From assembly GCA_938003765.1 (NCBI GenBank), contig CALKYE010000008.1:1-64000 (forward strand): a DNA stretch of 64,000 nt. Reading direction: 5' to 3'. The translations under genes and the position numbers were made by a program. The notes under the pieces are model-generated. The model had not been told where the DNA came from, made no database searches, and saw nothing but the letters and a program-made list of their open reading frames with translations. Numbering within the stretch: the stretch's first letter is position 1; each line of letters starts with the position of its first letter. Positions 40,500 through 51,399 of the stretch are shown one piece after another. Source of the stretch: an uncultured Planctomycetia bacterium (lineage in GTDB: Bacteria; Planctomycetota; UBA1135; GCA-002686595).

Positions 40500-42268
40500 A
40501 GGTCCGCATCGGAACGCGCGGCAGCGAACTCGCGCTGTGGCAGGCGCACCACGTCCAGGCGCTGCTCGGCGCGCTCGGCGTCGAGAGCGAGCTGGTGGTG
40601 CTCAAGACGCGCGGCGACGTGATCGACCACGTCCCGCTGCAACAGGTCGAGGGCAAGGCGTTCTTCACGGCCGAGATCGAGAACGCGCTGCTCGAGGGCC
40701 GCGTCGACCTGGCCGTGCACAGCCACAAGGACCTGCCCACGGAGAACACGCCGGGCCTGGTGATCGGCGCCGTGCCCGAGCGCGGCCCGCAGGGCGAGCG
40801 CTTGCTCATCGCGCCGGCGGCCCACGATCCGCACGCCGCGTTTCTGCCGCTGCGCCGCGGCGCCCGCGTCGGCACGAGCGCCCCGCGCCGCAACGAGCAG
40901 CTGCGCACGCTGCGCCCCGACCTGGAGGTGCTCGACCTGCGCGGGAACGTCCCGACGCGCGTGCGGCGGCTGCAGGAGGGTCGCTACGACGCCATCGTGC
41001 TCGCCTGCGCGGGCCTGGATCGCCTGAAGCTCGACATCGGCGAGCTCGTCGCCTTCGACCTGCCGGCGGAGTTGGTCACGCCGGCGCCGGCGCAGGGCGC
41101 GTTGGCGTTGCAGGTGCGCGAGGCGGACGCCGAGCTGCTGGCGCTGTGCCGCGCCGAGTTGCACCACCCGCCGACGGCGGCGGCGGTCGAGGCCGAGCGC
41201 TCGCTGCTGGTCACGAGCGGCGGCGGGTGCAGCCTTCCGCTGGCCGCGGCGATCGGGCTGGACCGCAGGCGCCAACAGAGCCCCCCGCCCCATCTCGGGG
41301 GGACTGAGGCTGGCGCGAACGGTCGCTCGATTTCTCTGCAAGACGCACGTCAGCCCGCGACCGCGGAGCACGCTTCCTCCGCCGACACCTTCGTCGCGCA
41401 CGCCTTCCTCGGCGCCGGCCACCCCGCCTCGCTCCCGCAGCCTCCGCGCTTCCCCCGTTGGTCGATCGGCCGCGGCGCGACTCCCGCCGCCGCCATCGCC
41501 GACGCGCGCGCGCGGCTCGAGTCGGGCGCTCCGACCGGCTTCGGCCCGCTCGCCGGTCTGCGCGTCGCGCTCGCCGGCTCGGCCGCCGACGGTTCCGTGT
41601 TGGGCGAGCGACTCGAATCGCTCGGCGCCCACGTCGTGCTCGAGAAGCTGCTCGAGTTCGAGCCCATCGCGCAGGCCGACGTCCGCGCCGCCCTCGCCCG
41701 GCTCCGCCACGGCGACGTGGTCGCGCTCACGAGCCGTCAGGCCGCGCACTCGCTCGCCGGCGCCCGCATTCCGGCCGGCGTCACGCTCGCGGCGGTCGGC
41801 CCCGCGTGCGCCCGCGCGCTCGAGCAACTCGGGCTGCGCGCCGAAGTCGTCGGCCACGGCGGCGGCGAAGCGCTCGCCGCGCGGCTCCAGCTCGCGCCCG
41901 ACGCCAGCGTGCTGTGGCCCTGCGCCGAGGACGCCTTGCCGGACTTCTCGCGCGCGCTCGCGCTGCGCGGCGTCTCGGTGCGTCAGCTCGCGGTGTACCG
42001 CACGCGCCTGGTGCGCGGCGTGCAGCTCGCGCGCGACGTTCGCGCCCGCGTGTACATGAGCCCGTCCGCCGTCGAGGCCGCATCGGACTGGGAGCGCGCG
42101 CACGCCGCGTCCGACGTTCAACGCTTCGCCCTGGGACACGCCACCGCCGCCGCGCTCGCCGCGGCCCAGCTCCCCGCCTTCGCGCCCTCGTGCGACGGCG
42201 CACCGATCACTGAAGCGCTCGTCGCCGAACTGTGGCGCCGCTTCGGTCAACAGGAGACCCGCCGATGA
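40496..42268 (+). CDS. hemCD: Fused hydroxymethylbilane synthase / uroporphyrinogen-III synthase (HemC-HemD)
   Basis: A 590-residue fusion with a TTG start (40496) overlapping the hemA stop. Residues 1-340 are HemC: I-G-T-R-G-S-E-L-A-L-W-Q, H-S-H-K-D-L-P-T, L-D-L-R-G-N-V-P-T-R and Cys245 (G-G-G-C-S-L-P) for the dipyrromethane cofactor. Residues about 345-585 are HemD: L-A-G-L-R-V-A-L-A-G-S, A-L-T-S-R-Q-A, V-G-P-A-C-A-R-A-L. The protein would convert four porphobilinogen into uroporphyrinogen III without releasing hydroxymethylbilane. Within HemC domain 3, right after Cys245, is an extra low-complexity stretch of about 40 residues (roughly 258-295) that contains a palindrome. Fusions of this kind are known in some bacteria. 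Confidence 0.93.
   Translation: MKVRIGTRGSELALWQAHHVQALLGALGVESELVVLKTRGDVIDHVPLQQVEGKAFFTAEIENALLEGRVDLAVHSHKDLPTENTPGLVIGAVPERGPQGERLLIAPAAHDPHAAFLPLRRGARVGTSAPRRNEQLRTLRPDLEVLDLRGNVPTRVRRLQEGRYDAIVLACAGLDRLKLDIGELVAFDLPAELVTPAPAQGALALQVREADAELLALCRAELHHPPTAAAVEAERSLLVTSGGGCSLPLAAAIGLDRRRQQSPPPHLGGTEAGANGRSISLQDARQPATAEHASSADTFVAHAFLGAGHPASLPQPPRFPRWSIGRGATPAAAIADARARLESGAPTGFGPLAGLRVALAGSAADGSVLGERLESLGAHVVLEKLLEFEPIAQADVRAALARLRHGDVVALTSRQAAHSLAGARIPAGVTLAAVGPACARALEQLGLRAEVVGHGGGEALAARLQLAPDASVLWPCAEDALPDFSRALALRGVSVRQLAVYRTRLVRGVQLARDVRARVYMSPSAVEAASDWERAHAASDVQRFALGHATAAALAAAQLPAFAPSCDGAPITEALVAELWRRFGQQETRR
41269..41316 (+). repeat. Palindromic insert inside hemC
   Basis: CCCCCC (41281-41286) and GGGGGG (41297-41302) form an inner inverted repeat, with outer arms GCGCCA (41269-41274) and TGGCGC (41311-41316). 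It falls in-frame in an insertion absent from the normal HemC pattern and looks like a dispersed palindromic repeat that entered a coding gene. Confidence 0.5.
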
Positions 42269-43236
42269 AGATCCGCCCGCGCCGACTGCGCACGAGCGCC
42301 GTGCTACGCGAAGCCGTGGCCGAGACCCGCGTCCACGCCGCTCAACTCATCCAGCCGCACTTCGTGATCGAGAACCCGCGCGAGGTGCAGGCCATCGCGT
42401 CGATGCCCGGCGTCGAGCGCATGGGGATCGAGAAGCTCGTCGAACGCGTCGGGCGCGATCTCGAGCTGGGCGTCACCAGCGTGCTGCTGTTCGGCCTGAC
42501 CGAACACAAGGACGCGCGCGGTTCGAGCTCGGTCGATCCCGCGGGACTGGTTCCGCGCGCCGTGCGCGCCCTGCGCGAGCGCTTCGCCGAGCGCCTGACG
42601 ATCATGACCGACGTGTGCCTGTGCGGCTCGATGGAGCACGGTCACTGCGGCGTGCTGCGCGACGGCAAGGTGATCAACGACGAGACGTTGTTGATCCTGG
42701 CGAACATCGCGCTCGCGCACGCGCGCGCCGGCGCGGACGTGGTCGCGCCCAGCGACATGATGGACGGCCGCGTGGCGGCGATCCGCGAGAAGCTCGACGC
42801 CAACGGCCTGGTCGACACCGCGATCCTGTCGTACTCGACCAAGTTCGCCTCGGCCTTCTACGGCCCGTTCCGCGAAGCGGCGGACAGCGCGCCCAAGTCC
42901 GGCGATCGCAAGAGCTATCAGATGGACATGCGCAACGGGCGCGAGGCGCTGCGCGAGAGCCTGCTCGACGAGCAGGAAGGCGCCGACATGTTGATGGTCA
43001 AGCCGGCGCTGTCGTACCTCGACGTGATCCGCTCGATCTCCGAGCGCGCGAGCGTGCCGCTGGCCGCCTACAACGTCTCGGGCGAGTACAGCATGGTCAA
43101 AGCGGCGGCGGCGAACGGCTGGATCGACGAGAAGCTGGTCGTGCGCGAGATCCTGCACAGCATCGTGCGCGCCGGCGCCGACCTCGTCATCACCTACCAC
43201 GCGCGCGAAGCGCTCGAGAAGGGCTGGCTGAAGTGA
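42265..43236 (+). CDS. hemB: Delta-aminolevulinic acid dehydratase (porphobilinogen synthase)
   Basis: A 323-residue ALAD. Zinc ligands Cys118, Cys120 and Cys128 in V-C-L-C-G-S-M-E-H-G-H-C; Schiff-base lysines Lys193 (Y-S-T-K-F-A-S) and Lys246 (M-V-K-P-A-L). It condenses two ALA to porphobilinogen. The Cys-rich site marks a zinc-dependent type, unlike the Mg-dependent Asp type. Start overlaps the hemCD stop (ATGA). Confidence 0.97.
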   Translation: MKIRPRRLRTSAVLREAVAETRVHAAQLIQPHFVIENPREVQAIASMPGVERMGIEKLVERVGRDLELGVTSVLLFGLTEHKDARGSSSVDPAGLVPRAVRALRERFAERLTIMTDVCLCGSMEHGHCGVLRDGKVINDETLLILANIALAHARAGADVVAPSDMMDGRVAAIREKLDANGLVDTAILSYSTKFASAFYGPFREAADSAPKSGDRKSYQMDMRNGREALRESLLDEQEGADMLMVKPALSYLDVIRSISERASVPLAAYNVSGEYSMVKAAAANGWIDEKLVVREILHSIVRAGADLVITYHAREALEKGWLK

Positions 43237-44516
43237 ATCCGCTGCTGGAGCGAGCGAAGAAGGTCATGCCGGGCGGCGTGTCGAGCCCGGTGCGCGCATT
43301 CCTCGCGGTCGGCGGCGAACCGCCGATCATCGCGCGCGCGCAAGGCGCCGAGATCTTCGACACGAACGGTCGCGGCTACGTCGACCTCGTCGGCTCGTGG
43401 GGTCCGCTGATCCTGGGCCACGCGCACCCGGCCGTGATCGAGGCCGTCGTCAAAGCGGCGCGCGACGGATTGTCGTTCGGCGCGACGTGCGAACGCGAAG
43501 TGCTGCTCGCCGAGGCCGTGCTCTCGCGCTTCCCGTGGGCCAATAAGATCCGCTTCGTGTCCACGGGAACCGAAGCGGTGATGAGCGCCGTGCGCCTCGC
43601 GCGCGGAGCGACGGGGCGCTCGCGCATCGTGAAGTTCGACGGCTGCTACCACGGTCACGTCGACGGCCTGCTCGTGAGCGGCGGTTCCGGCCTGGCCACG
43701 TTGGGAACACCGGCGTCCGCGGGCGTTCCGCACGAGTACGCCGAGCTGACGGAAGTCCTCCCGCTCGACGATGAGAACGCGGCCGCGGAGCTGTTCTCGC
43801 GCAAGGGCAAGGAGATCGCCGCGGTGATCGTCGAGCCGTTGCCGGCCAACTCCGGGTTGCTCGTGCAGCGCTCGGCGTTCCTCAAGAAGCTGCGCGAGCT
43901 CACCAGCACGCACGGCGCCTTGTTGATCTTCGACGAGGTGATCAGCGGGCTGCGCGTCGCGCCCGGAGGCATGAGCGAGCGCACGGGGATCACGCCCGAC
44001 ATCGTCACCCTGGGCAAGATCGTCGGCGGCGGCATGCCGGTCGGCGCGTACCTCGCCAAGGACGAGTTGATGCAGCACGTCGCGCCGCTCGGGCCCGTCT
44101 ATCAGGCGGGAACGCTGTCGGGCAATCCGGTGGCCATGGCGGCCGGACTCGCGACGTTGAGCGAGCTCGCGAAGCCCGGTGTGTACGAGCGGCTCGAAGC
44201 GAGCGCTGCGATGCTCAGCCGCGGCTTCGAGCGCGCGCTCGAGCGCTACGACGTGCAGGCGTCGATCGCGCGCGTGGGTTCGATCCTGTGGCTGAGCCTG
44301 CAACCCGGCGCGCCGCCGCGTTCGTGGGGCGCAGTCGATCAGAAGGGCGCCAAGCTCTACGCCAAGATCCACCGCAACGCGCTCGCCAGCGGACTGTGGA
44401 TGGCGCCGTCGGCCTTCGAGGTCGCCTTCGTCTCCCTGGCGCACGCCGACGAGCACATCGAGGCCGCGACGCTGGCCTTCGAGCGCGCGCTGGCGCTGGC
44501 GCGCGACGAGCACTGA
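43233..44516 (+). CDS. hemL: Glutamate-1-semialdehyde aminotransferase
   Basis: A 427-residue PLP enzyme with a GTG start overlapping the hemB stop (GTGA). M-P-G-G-V-S-S-P-V-R at the N-terminus, F-V-S-T-G-T-E-A-V-M-S-A, L-L-I-F-D-E-V-I-S-G-L-R and PLP Lys262 in L-G-K-I-V-G-G-G-M-P-V-G-A identify HemL. It makes ALA from glutamate-1-semialdehyde, following hemA in the C5 pathway. Unusual order: hemL comes after hemB. Confidence 0.96.
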   Translation: MNPLLERAKKVMPGGVSSPVRAFLAVGGEPPIIARAQGAEIFDTNGRGYVDLVGSWGPLILGHAHPAVIEAVVKAARDGLSFGATCEREVLLAEAVLSRFPWANKIRFVSTGTEAVMSAVRLARGATGRSRIVKFDGCYHGHVDGLLVSGGSGLATLGTPASAGVPHEYAELTEVLPLDDENAAAELFSRKGKEIAAVIVEPLPANSGLLVQRSAFLKKLRELTSTHGALLIFDEVISGLRVAPGGMSERTGITPDIVTLGKIVGGGMPVGAYLAKDELMQHVAPLGPVYQAGTLSGNPVAMAAGLATLSELAKPGVYERLEASAAMLSRGFERALERYDVQASIARVGSILWLSLQPGAPPRSWGAVDQKGAKLYAKIHRNALASGLWMAPSAFEVAFVSLAHADEHIEAATLAFERALALARDEH

Positions 44517-44526
44517 AGCGCGCGCC

Positions 44527-45504
44527 GTGCTCGATCCCGCCCGCCGCAAGCTCTACTCGTACGTCGCGGTCGTCGCGGTGTACGTGATCGTGTTCGGCTG
44601 GTGGGTGTTCTTCTTCGTGCACCAGAGCGAGTTCCTCGTGCGTCGGCTCGAGCGACGCGGCATCACGCTCTCGGGCGAGACCGAAGCCGCGCTGCGCGAA
44701 GCGACCGACGAGAGCATGCGCATGTTCGTGTTCGAGGGCTCGTTCCTCGGACTGCTCCTGCTCGCGAGCATCTTCCTCGTCGTGCGCTCGCTGCGGCGCG
44801 AGGTCGTCGTGCACCGCCAGCAGAAGAACTTCCTCTCGGCGGTCACCCACGAGCTCAAGAGCCCGCTCGCCTCGGCCAAGCTGTACCTCGAGAGCCTCGC
44901 GCTCGGTCGCGCGGAAGGCGAGAAGCGCGAGCGCTACCTGCGCAACGCGCACGCCGACCTCGAACGGCTGCAGCAGATGGTCGAGCAGTTGCTCGAGAGC
45001 GCGCGCATGTCGTCCACCGGCCCGCCGGTGCGAATCGAGCGCCTCGCGCTGCGCGCCGAGCTCGTGCGCATCCTCGAGGAGCTCGCGCGCGACCCGGCGA
45101 CGGCGAGCGTGCAGACTGAGCTCGCCCCGGGCGAGGAGCTCGAGGTCCAGGCCGATCCGCTCGCGCTGCGCACCATGCTGCACAACCTCCTGACCAACGC
45201 GATCAAGTACGCGGGCCCGACGCCGCGCGCGGAGCTGAGCGTGCGCGCCGAAGGCGGTCACGCAGCCGTGCGCGTGCGCGATTTCGGTCCGGGATTGAAA
45301 GCGCTCGACGTGCGCCGCATCTTCGAGCCGTTCGTGCGCGGCGGCGACGAGCTGGTCCGCACTCGCAAGGGCGTGGGCCTGGGGCTGTACATGGTGGCGG
45401 AGCTCGCGCGCGCTCAGCGCGGGGCGGCGCGCGCCATCGGCAGCGTCGAGGGCGGCGGTTTCGCAGTCGAGTTCACCCTGCCGCTGGCGCGCGAGAAGCG
45501 CTGA
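44527..45504 (+). CDS. Sensor histidine kinase inside the heme cluster
   Basis: A 325-residue membrane histidine kinase (GTG start at 44527, ten bases after hemL). Two transmembrane helices (about 13-31 and 72-89) bracket a short periplasmic loop of some 40 residues. The H-box V-T-H-E-L-K-S-P-L has His108; the N-box is L-H-N-L-L-T-N-A-I-K-Y-A, with D-F-G-P-G and V-G-L-G-L-Y-M for ATP binding. The small sensor domain could sense a membrane or periplasmic signal; heme or oxygen cannot be told from sequence. Pair: the next gene. Confidence 0.93.
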   Translation: MLDPARRKLYSYVAVVAVYVIVFGWWVFFFVHQSEFLVRRLERRGITLSGETEAALREATDESMRMFVFEGSFLGLLLLASIFLVVRSLRREVVVHRQQKNFLSAVTHELKSPLASAKLYLESLALGRAEGEKRERYLRNAHADLERLQQMVEQLLESARMSSTGPPVRIERLALRAELVRILEELARDPATASVQTELAPGEELEVQADPLALRTMLHNLLTNAIKYAGPTPRAELSVRAEGGHAAVRVRDFGPGLKALDVRRIFEPFVRGGDELVRTRKGVGLGLYMVAELARAQRGAARAIGSVEGGGFAVEFTLPLAREKR

Positions 45505-45531
45505 CGAGCGAGCGAGAGGGAGCCCACGCAC

Positions 45532-46227
45532 ATGAGCGGTGAACGACTGATGGTGGTCGAGGACGAAGAGCACCTCGCCGAGGTGATCGCGGACAACCTC
45601 GAGCTCGAGGGCTTCGCGGTCGAGGTCGTGACCGACGGGACGCGCGCGCTCGAACGCCTGCGCGAAGCGCCGCCGGCTCTGGTGCTGCTCGACGTGATGC
45701 TGCCGGGCGTCGACGGCTTCACCATCTGCGACACGTTGCGCCGCGAAGGCCGCGACGTCCCGATCCTGTTCCTCACCGCGCGCTCGAGCCAGGACGACCG
45801 CGTGCGCGGCCTCGAGCTCGGCGGCGACGACTTCCTCGGCAAGCCCTTCGACCTGCGCGAGCTGATGCTGCGCGTGCGCGCCATCCTCAAGCGCACGAGC
45901 TGGTTCCAGGCGCCGTCGACGGCCGGTGAAACCCTCGCGCTCGGCGCGGCGCGCGTCGACTTCAAGCGCTACGTGGCGCAGCTCGAAGGCCGCGAGATCC
46001 TGCTCTCCCAGAAGGAGACGATGATCCTGCGCTGCCTGGCCGAGCGTCCGGGCGAAGTTGTGTCGCGCGCGGAGATCCTCGACCGCGTGTGGGGTTACAA
46101 CGCGTTCCCGACCGAGCGCACCATCGACAACTTCATCGTGAGGCTGCGGCGGCTGCTCGAGCCCGACCCGCAAGCTCCGCGCTACATCCACACCGTGCGC
46201 GGCACGGGCTATCGCCTCACGCCCTGA
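45532..46227 (+). CDS. OmpR/PhoB-family response regulator
   Basis: A 231-residue two-domain regulator: receiver with V-V-E-D-E-E, phosphorylation Asp54 (L-L-D-V-M-L-P-G) and the conserved Lys in L-G-K-P-F-D, then a winged helix with E-I-L-D-R-V-W-G-Y and R-T-I-D-N-F-I-V-R-L-R-R-L-L. Partner of the upstream kinase, 27 bases away. Location between hemL and hemE suggests control of heme synthesis, but its target sites are not identified. Confidence 0.95.
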   Translation: MSGERLMVVEDEEHLAEVIADNLELEGFAVEVVTDGTRALERLREAPPALVLLDVMLPGVDGFTICDTLRREGRDVPILFLTARSSQDDRVRGLELGGDDFLGKPFDLRELMLRVRAILKRTSWFQAPSTAGETLALGAARVDFKRYVAQLEGREILLSQKETMILRCLAERPGEVVSRAEILDRVWGYNAFPTERTIDNFIVRLRRLLEPDPQAPRYIHTVRGTGYRLTP

Positions 46228-46289
46228 GCTCACGCCACCCCTCACCCTCGCAGCGCGACGCACGCGCTGCGCCAGCGCACCCTCCGAAC

Positions 46290-47317
46290 ATGAATCCTTC
46301 GAACCGTCTGCTCCTGCGCGCTCTGCGGCGCGAGGTCGTCGAACGCCCGCCGGTGTGGCTGATGCGCCAGGCCGGCCGCTACTTGCCCGAGTACCGCGCC
46401 ACGCGCCAGGAAGCCGGCGGCTTCATGGAGATGATCCGCGAGCCCAAGTACGCCGCGGAAGTCACGCTGCAGCCCATTCGCCGCTTCGGCATGGACGCCG
46501 CGATCCTGTTCAGCGACATCCTCGTGCCGCTCGAGGCCATGGGCATGGCGCTGAAGTTCGACGAGCACGGCCCGTCGCTTCCCGAGCCCGTGCGCACCCG
46601 CGAGGCGATCGACGCGCTGCAACTCGTCGATCCGGGAGAGAGCATGGGCTTCGTCGGCGAGGCGCTGCGCCTGACGCGCGCGGGCCTGCCCGACGAGACC
46701 GCGCTGCTCGGCTTCTGCGGCGCGCCGTTCACGCTGGCCGCGTACGCCGTCGAAGGCGGCGGCACCAAGCAGTTCAGCCACGTCCGCAAGCTGATGTACC
46801 GCGACTTCGCGAGCTACTCCGCGCTGATGGACAAGCTCGCCGAGCAAGTCGCCACGCACCTGCGCTACCAGGTCGCCTGCGGCGCCGACGCGATCGTGCT
46901 GTTCGACACCTGGGCCGGAACGCTCACGCGTCTGGACTACCTGCGCTACGCCGCGCCGTGGACTCGTCGCGTGTTGCGCGATGTGGCCGACGTCGCGCCG
47001 CGCATCGTGTTCGCCGGTGAGAGCGGGCACTTCCTCGAGGACCTGTTCGAGTTCGGCGCCGAAGCCGTCGCGCTCGACCACCGCACCGCGATCGGCCCGG
47101 CGTTCGAACGCGCGCGCGGCCGCTGCGCGCTGCAAGGCAACTTCGATCCCGCCGCGCTGTTCGCGACGCCGGACGAGGTGCTGCGACGCACGCGCGCGCT
47201 GCTCGACGAGATCGGCGGGCGCCCCGGACACGTGCTCAACCTCGGTCACGGCGTGTTCAAGGACACCGACCCCGAGTGCGTCGGCGCCTTCGTGCAAGCC
47301 GCGAAGGAGCGCGCGTC

Positions 47318-47321
<4 letters not shown>
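46290..47321 (+). CDS. hemE: Uroporphyrinogen decarboxylase
   Basis: A 343-residue UroD with the signature P-P-V-W-L-M-R-Q-A-G-R-Y-L-P-E-Y near the N-terminus and G-F-C-G-A-P-F-T-L-A-A-Y. The later Asp/His segment L-F-D-T-W-A-G and G-H-G-V-F-K are present. It decarboxylates uroporphyrinogen III to coproporphyrinogen III. Long in-frame upstream codons overlap the response regulator and are rejected. Its stop overlaps hemN (GTGA). Confidence 0.96.
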
Positions 47322-48705
<1,384 letters not shown>

Positions 48706-48709
<4 letters not shown>

Positions 48710-50019
48710 CGCGGCGCGTCGAGACGCTCGTCGTCGGCGGCGGGATCTCCGCGCTCGCCTACGCGCACGCGCGCGGCCCGCAGGCGGATCTCGTCGTGCT
48801 CGAAGGCGCGGCCCGCGCCGGCGGACTGATGCACACCGAGCGACTCGGCGCGAACGGCGAGATCCGCGCCGAGCTCGGTCCGGAGTCGCTGCGCTTCGAG
48901 GTCGCGGGCGGACTGACGGACATGCTGCGCGAGCTCGGGCTCGAGGCGCGCAAGCCGCCGCCCAACGCTTCCAAGCGCTTCCTCGTCCACCGCGGACGGC
49001 TGGTCGACGCGCCCCTCGGCCCGAAGATGGTCACGACGCGGCTGCTCACGTTGCGCGGCAAGCTGCGCCTCGCCTGCGAGCCGTTCCGCGACCCGCGCGC
49101 CGCGCTCGACGGCTCGGTCGCCGACTTCGTGCGCCACCGCATCGGCGAAGAAGGACTCGCGGCGCTGCTCGATCCGCTGGTGAGCGGCATCCACGCCGGC
49201 GATCCCGAGCAACTCTCGATGCGCGCCTGCTTCCCGCGGCTCGTCGAGCTGGTCCAGAAGCACGGCGGCCTGTTCAAAGCGCTGTTCAAGACGCGCGGCG
49301 ATCCCGCACCGAGCGTGATGAAGCCCGTCGGCGGCTGCGACGCGCTTCCGAACGCGCTCGCGCGAGCCCTGGGCGACAAGCTCGTGCTGAACGCGTCAGT
49401 CGGATCGATCAGCTTCGACGGCGAGACCTGGCGCGCGCGCAGCACCGTGGGCGAGTTCGAGGCTTCGCGACTGGTGCTGGCGGTCCCAGCGGCAAGCGCA
49501 GCCCGGCTCCTCTCCCCCATCTCTCCCGCGCTGGCGCGTCCGATCAGCTCGATCGTCTCGGAGAGCCTCGTTTCGATCACGCACGTGTGGCGGCGCGCCG
49601 ACGTGGGCCATCCGCTCGACGGCTTCGGCTACCTGGTCGCGTCGCGCGAGCGACTGAACCACCTCGGCACGCTGTTCAGCTCCTCCATCGCGCCCGACGC
49701 CGCGCCGCCGTCGCACGTCGTGTTGCGCACGTTGCTCGGCGGCGCGCGCCGGCCCGCAACCATCGATTCGTCGGACAAGGATCTGCTCGCCATCGTGCGC
49801 GGCGAGGTGCGCGCGCTGCTCGAGCTGCGCGGCGAACCGGAGCTCGTGCGCATCCAACGCTGGCGCGCGACGCTGCCGCGCTTCGACCTCGAACACCCCG
49901 CGCGCGTGGCCGCCATCGAGGCCGCGTGCCCGCCGAGCCTCGTGCTGCTCGGCAACTGGCTGCACGGCATCGGCGTGAACCACCTCGTGGCGCACGCGCG
50001 AGCTCGGGCAGCGTCGTAG
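48706..50019 (+). CDS. hemY: Protoporphyrinogen oxidase (FAD, HemY/HemG type)
   Basis: A 437-residue FAD oxidase, start overlapping the hemN stop (ATGA). The FAD-binding fold starts with V-V-G-G-G-I-S-A-L-A-Y-A. G-P-E-S-L-R-F-E, V-S-G-I-H-A-G-D and the closing G-N-W-L-H-G-I-G-V-N-H are typical of protoporphyrinogen oxidase. It oxidises protoporphyrinogen IX to protoporphyrin IX for HemH, using oxygen in the known HemY enzymes. Pairing this with an oxygen-independent HemN is a mixed strategy. Confidence 0.92.
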
Positions 50020-50047
50020 GCGCGCCTCGGCCGGCGACGTCGCGGGT

Positions 50048-50599
50048 TCAGTGCTTCGCTGCGGCGTCGCTCGGTTCGCGCAGGTTCGCGGGTCGGACTT
50101 CGTCGGCGGCTCGGGGCCGCAGGTCCGCACCGCTCTCGCGCGTCCACAGCGCGTTCGCGATCCGCCAGCGACCGTCGAGCTTGATCATGTCGAACACATC
50201 TACGCCGCGGTGCGTCTCGACGCCGTCGAGCGTGAAGCGGTAGGGCGTCCACACGACCGCGATCGGGCCGCGCACGAGCACCGTCGGCGCCCAGTAGGTC
50301 TCGACCGGCGCGCCCTTCCCTTCGCCCAGCGCCTTCGCGAGCGAGAGCTGGCTGCGGCGCAAGAGCTTCCAGCCGCCCGCGTCCTGCGCCTGCGTGTAGG
50401 TCATGCCGTCCTCGAGGATCAGCGCCGAGTAAGCCGCCACGTCGCGCCGGTGCATGGCCTCGAAGAAGCGGTCGATGGTCTCGAGAATGGCCTGCTCCTC
50501 GAGCGGGGCGTGGTCGGCGCCGGCGATCGGCGCGCGCGAAGGTCCGGTGCAGCTCGCAGCGAGGCCGGTGAGGATGAGCGACGTGAGTCCCAGTTTCAT
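50048..50599 (-). CDS. NTF2/SnoaL-like (DUF4440) lipoprotein
   Basis: A 183-residue lipoprotein (Lipobox A-A-S-C near residue 17) with an NTF2-like cone domain: I-L-E-T-I-D-R-F-F-E-A-M-H-R-R-D-V-A-A-Y, then V-L-V-R-G-P-I-A-V-V-W-T-P-Y and D-V-F-D-M-I-K-L-D-G-R-W-R-I-A-N. Such folds bind small ligands or hydrolyse them; catalytic residues are not clear. Convergent with hemY. Confidence 0.83.
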   Translation of the reverse strand: MKLGLTSLILTGLAASCTGPSRAPIAGADHAPLEEQAILETIDRFFEAMHRRDVAAYSALILEDGMTYTQAQDAGGWKLLRRSQLSLAKALGEGKGAPVETYWAPTVLVRGPIAVVWTPYRFTLDGVETHRGVDVFDMIKLDGRWRIANALWTRESGADLRPRAADEVRPANLREPSDAAAKH

Positions 50600-50666
50600 G
50601 GGGGCTCAAGCTACGCGCCTCGAGCAGCATCTGGAATCGGGCGCGCGAGCCGCGAATCATGCAGCG

Positions 50667-51365
50667 ATGCGCAACGCGCTCGCCGTGCTCTCGCTCTCGA
50701 TGTGTGCTGCATGCTCCGTCGCGCGACCGACCGGACTGCCGGCCGGCGAGCCTTGGATCGTCGCGGTCAAGAGCGCCGGCATCCCGAAGTTCATGCCGTG
50801 GTACGCGCACTTCGCTGAGCACACCTGGGTCGACGCGAAGCTCGGCGACGAGGAGCGTTGGGTGCGCGCGGAGGTCTTGAACGCGAGCTCGGGCGCGACG
50901 GTCGCGCCGATCCGCGCCGCGGAAGCGCGGAGCAACTGGCGTTGGACCGACGAGGCCGTGCGGGTTCACGCGCTGATCGTCGGCGAGCGCGCGCGGCGCA
51001 TCGCCGAGCAGCTCGAGTCGGCCACCGCTCGCATCGCGCCGCGCTACGACGGCGGCTACGAGGCCTGGCCGGGCCCCAACAGCAACACCTTCGTGCGCCA
51101 GCTCGCCTTCGAGCTGCCCGAGCTCGGCTTCGTGTTCGACCACAACGCGCTCGGCAAGGACTTCACCTGGGCGCGGGCGGGGCTCACACCCTCGCGAACG
51201 GGAGTGGAGTTGGACACCTGGCCCGTCGGCGTCGCGCTCGCGTTGCGCGAAGGCGTCGAGCTCCACTTGCTCCAACTCACCTTCGCCGTGCGCGTGTGGC
51301 CGCCGCGACTGGCGCTGCCGTTCTTGCCCGCGATCCCGTGGGAGCGCGCGCCCGGCGGCCGCTGA
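50667..51365 (+). CDS. DUF3750 family lipoprotein/secreted protein
   Basis: A 232-residue DUF3750 protein. N-terminal signal with C-A-A-C (Lipobox-like); conserved P-W-I-V-A-V-K, Y-E-A-W-P-G-P-N-S-N-T-F and A-L-G-K-D-F. Function of the family is unknown. The ATG at 50667 is used; upstream codons overlap the divergent lipoprotein region. Confidence 0.85.
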   Translation: MRNALAVLSLSMCAACSVARPTGLPAGEPWIVAVKSAGIPKFMPWYAHFAEHTWVDAKLGDEERWVRAEVLNASSGATVAPIRAAEARSNWRWTDEAVRVHALIVGERARRIAEQLESATARIAPRYDGGYEAWPGPNSNTFVRQLAFELPELGFVFDHNALGKDFTWARAGLTPSRTGVELDTWPVGVALALREGVELHLLQLTFAVRVWPPRLALPFLPAIPWERAPGGR

Positions 51366-51399
51366 GCGTTCGACGGCGTCGAAGCGTGCGAGCGACGCC

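Noticed and set aside
51368..51382. TTCGAC/GTCGAA hairpin between convergent genes as a terminator
   Set aside because: Only a 6-bp stem with a 3-nt loop and no T-run; likely chance.
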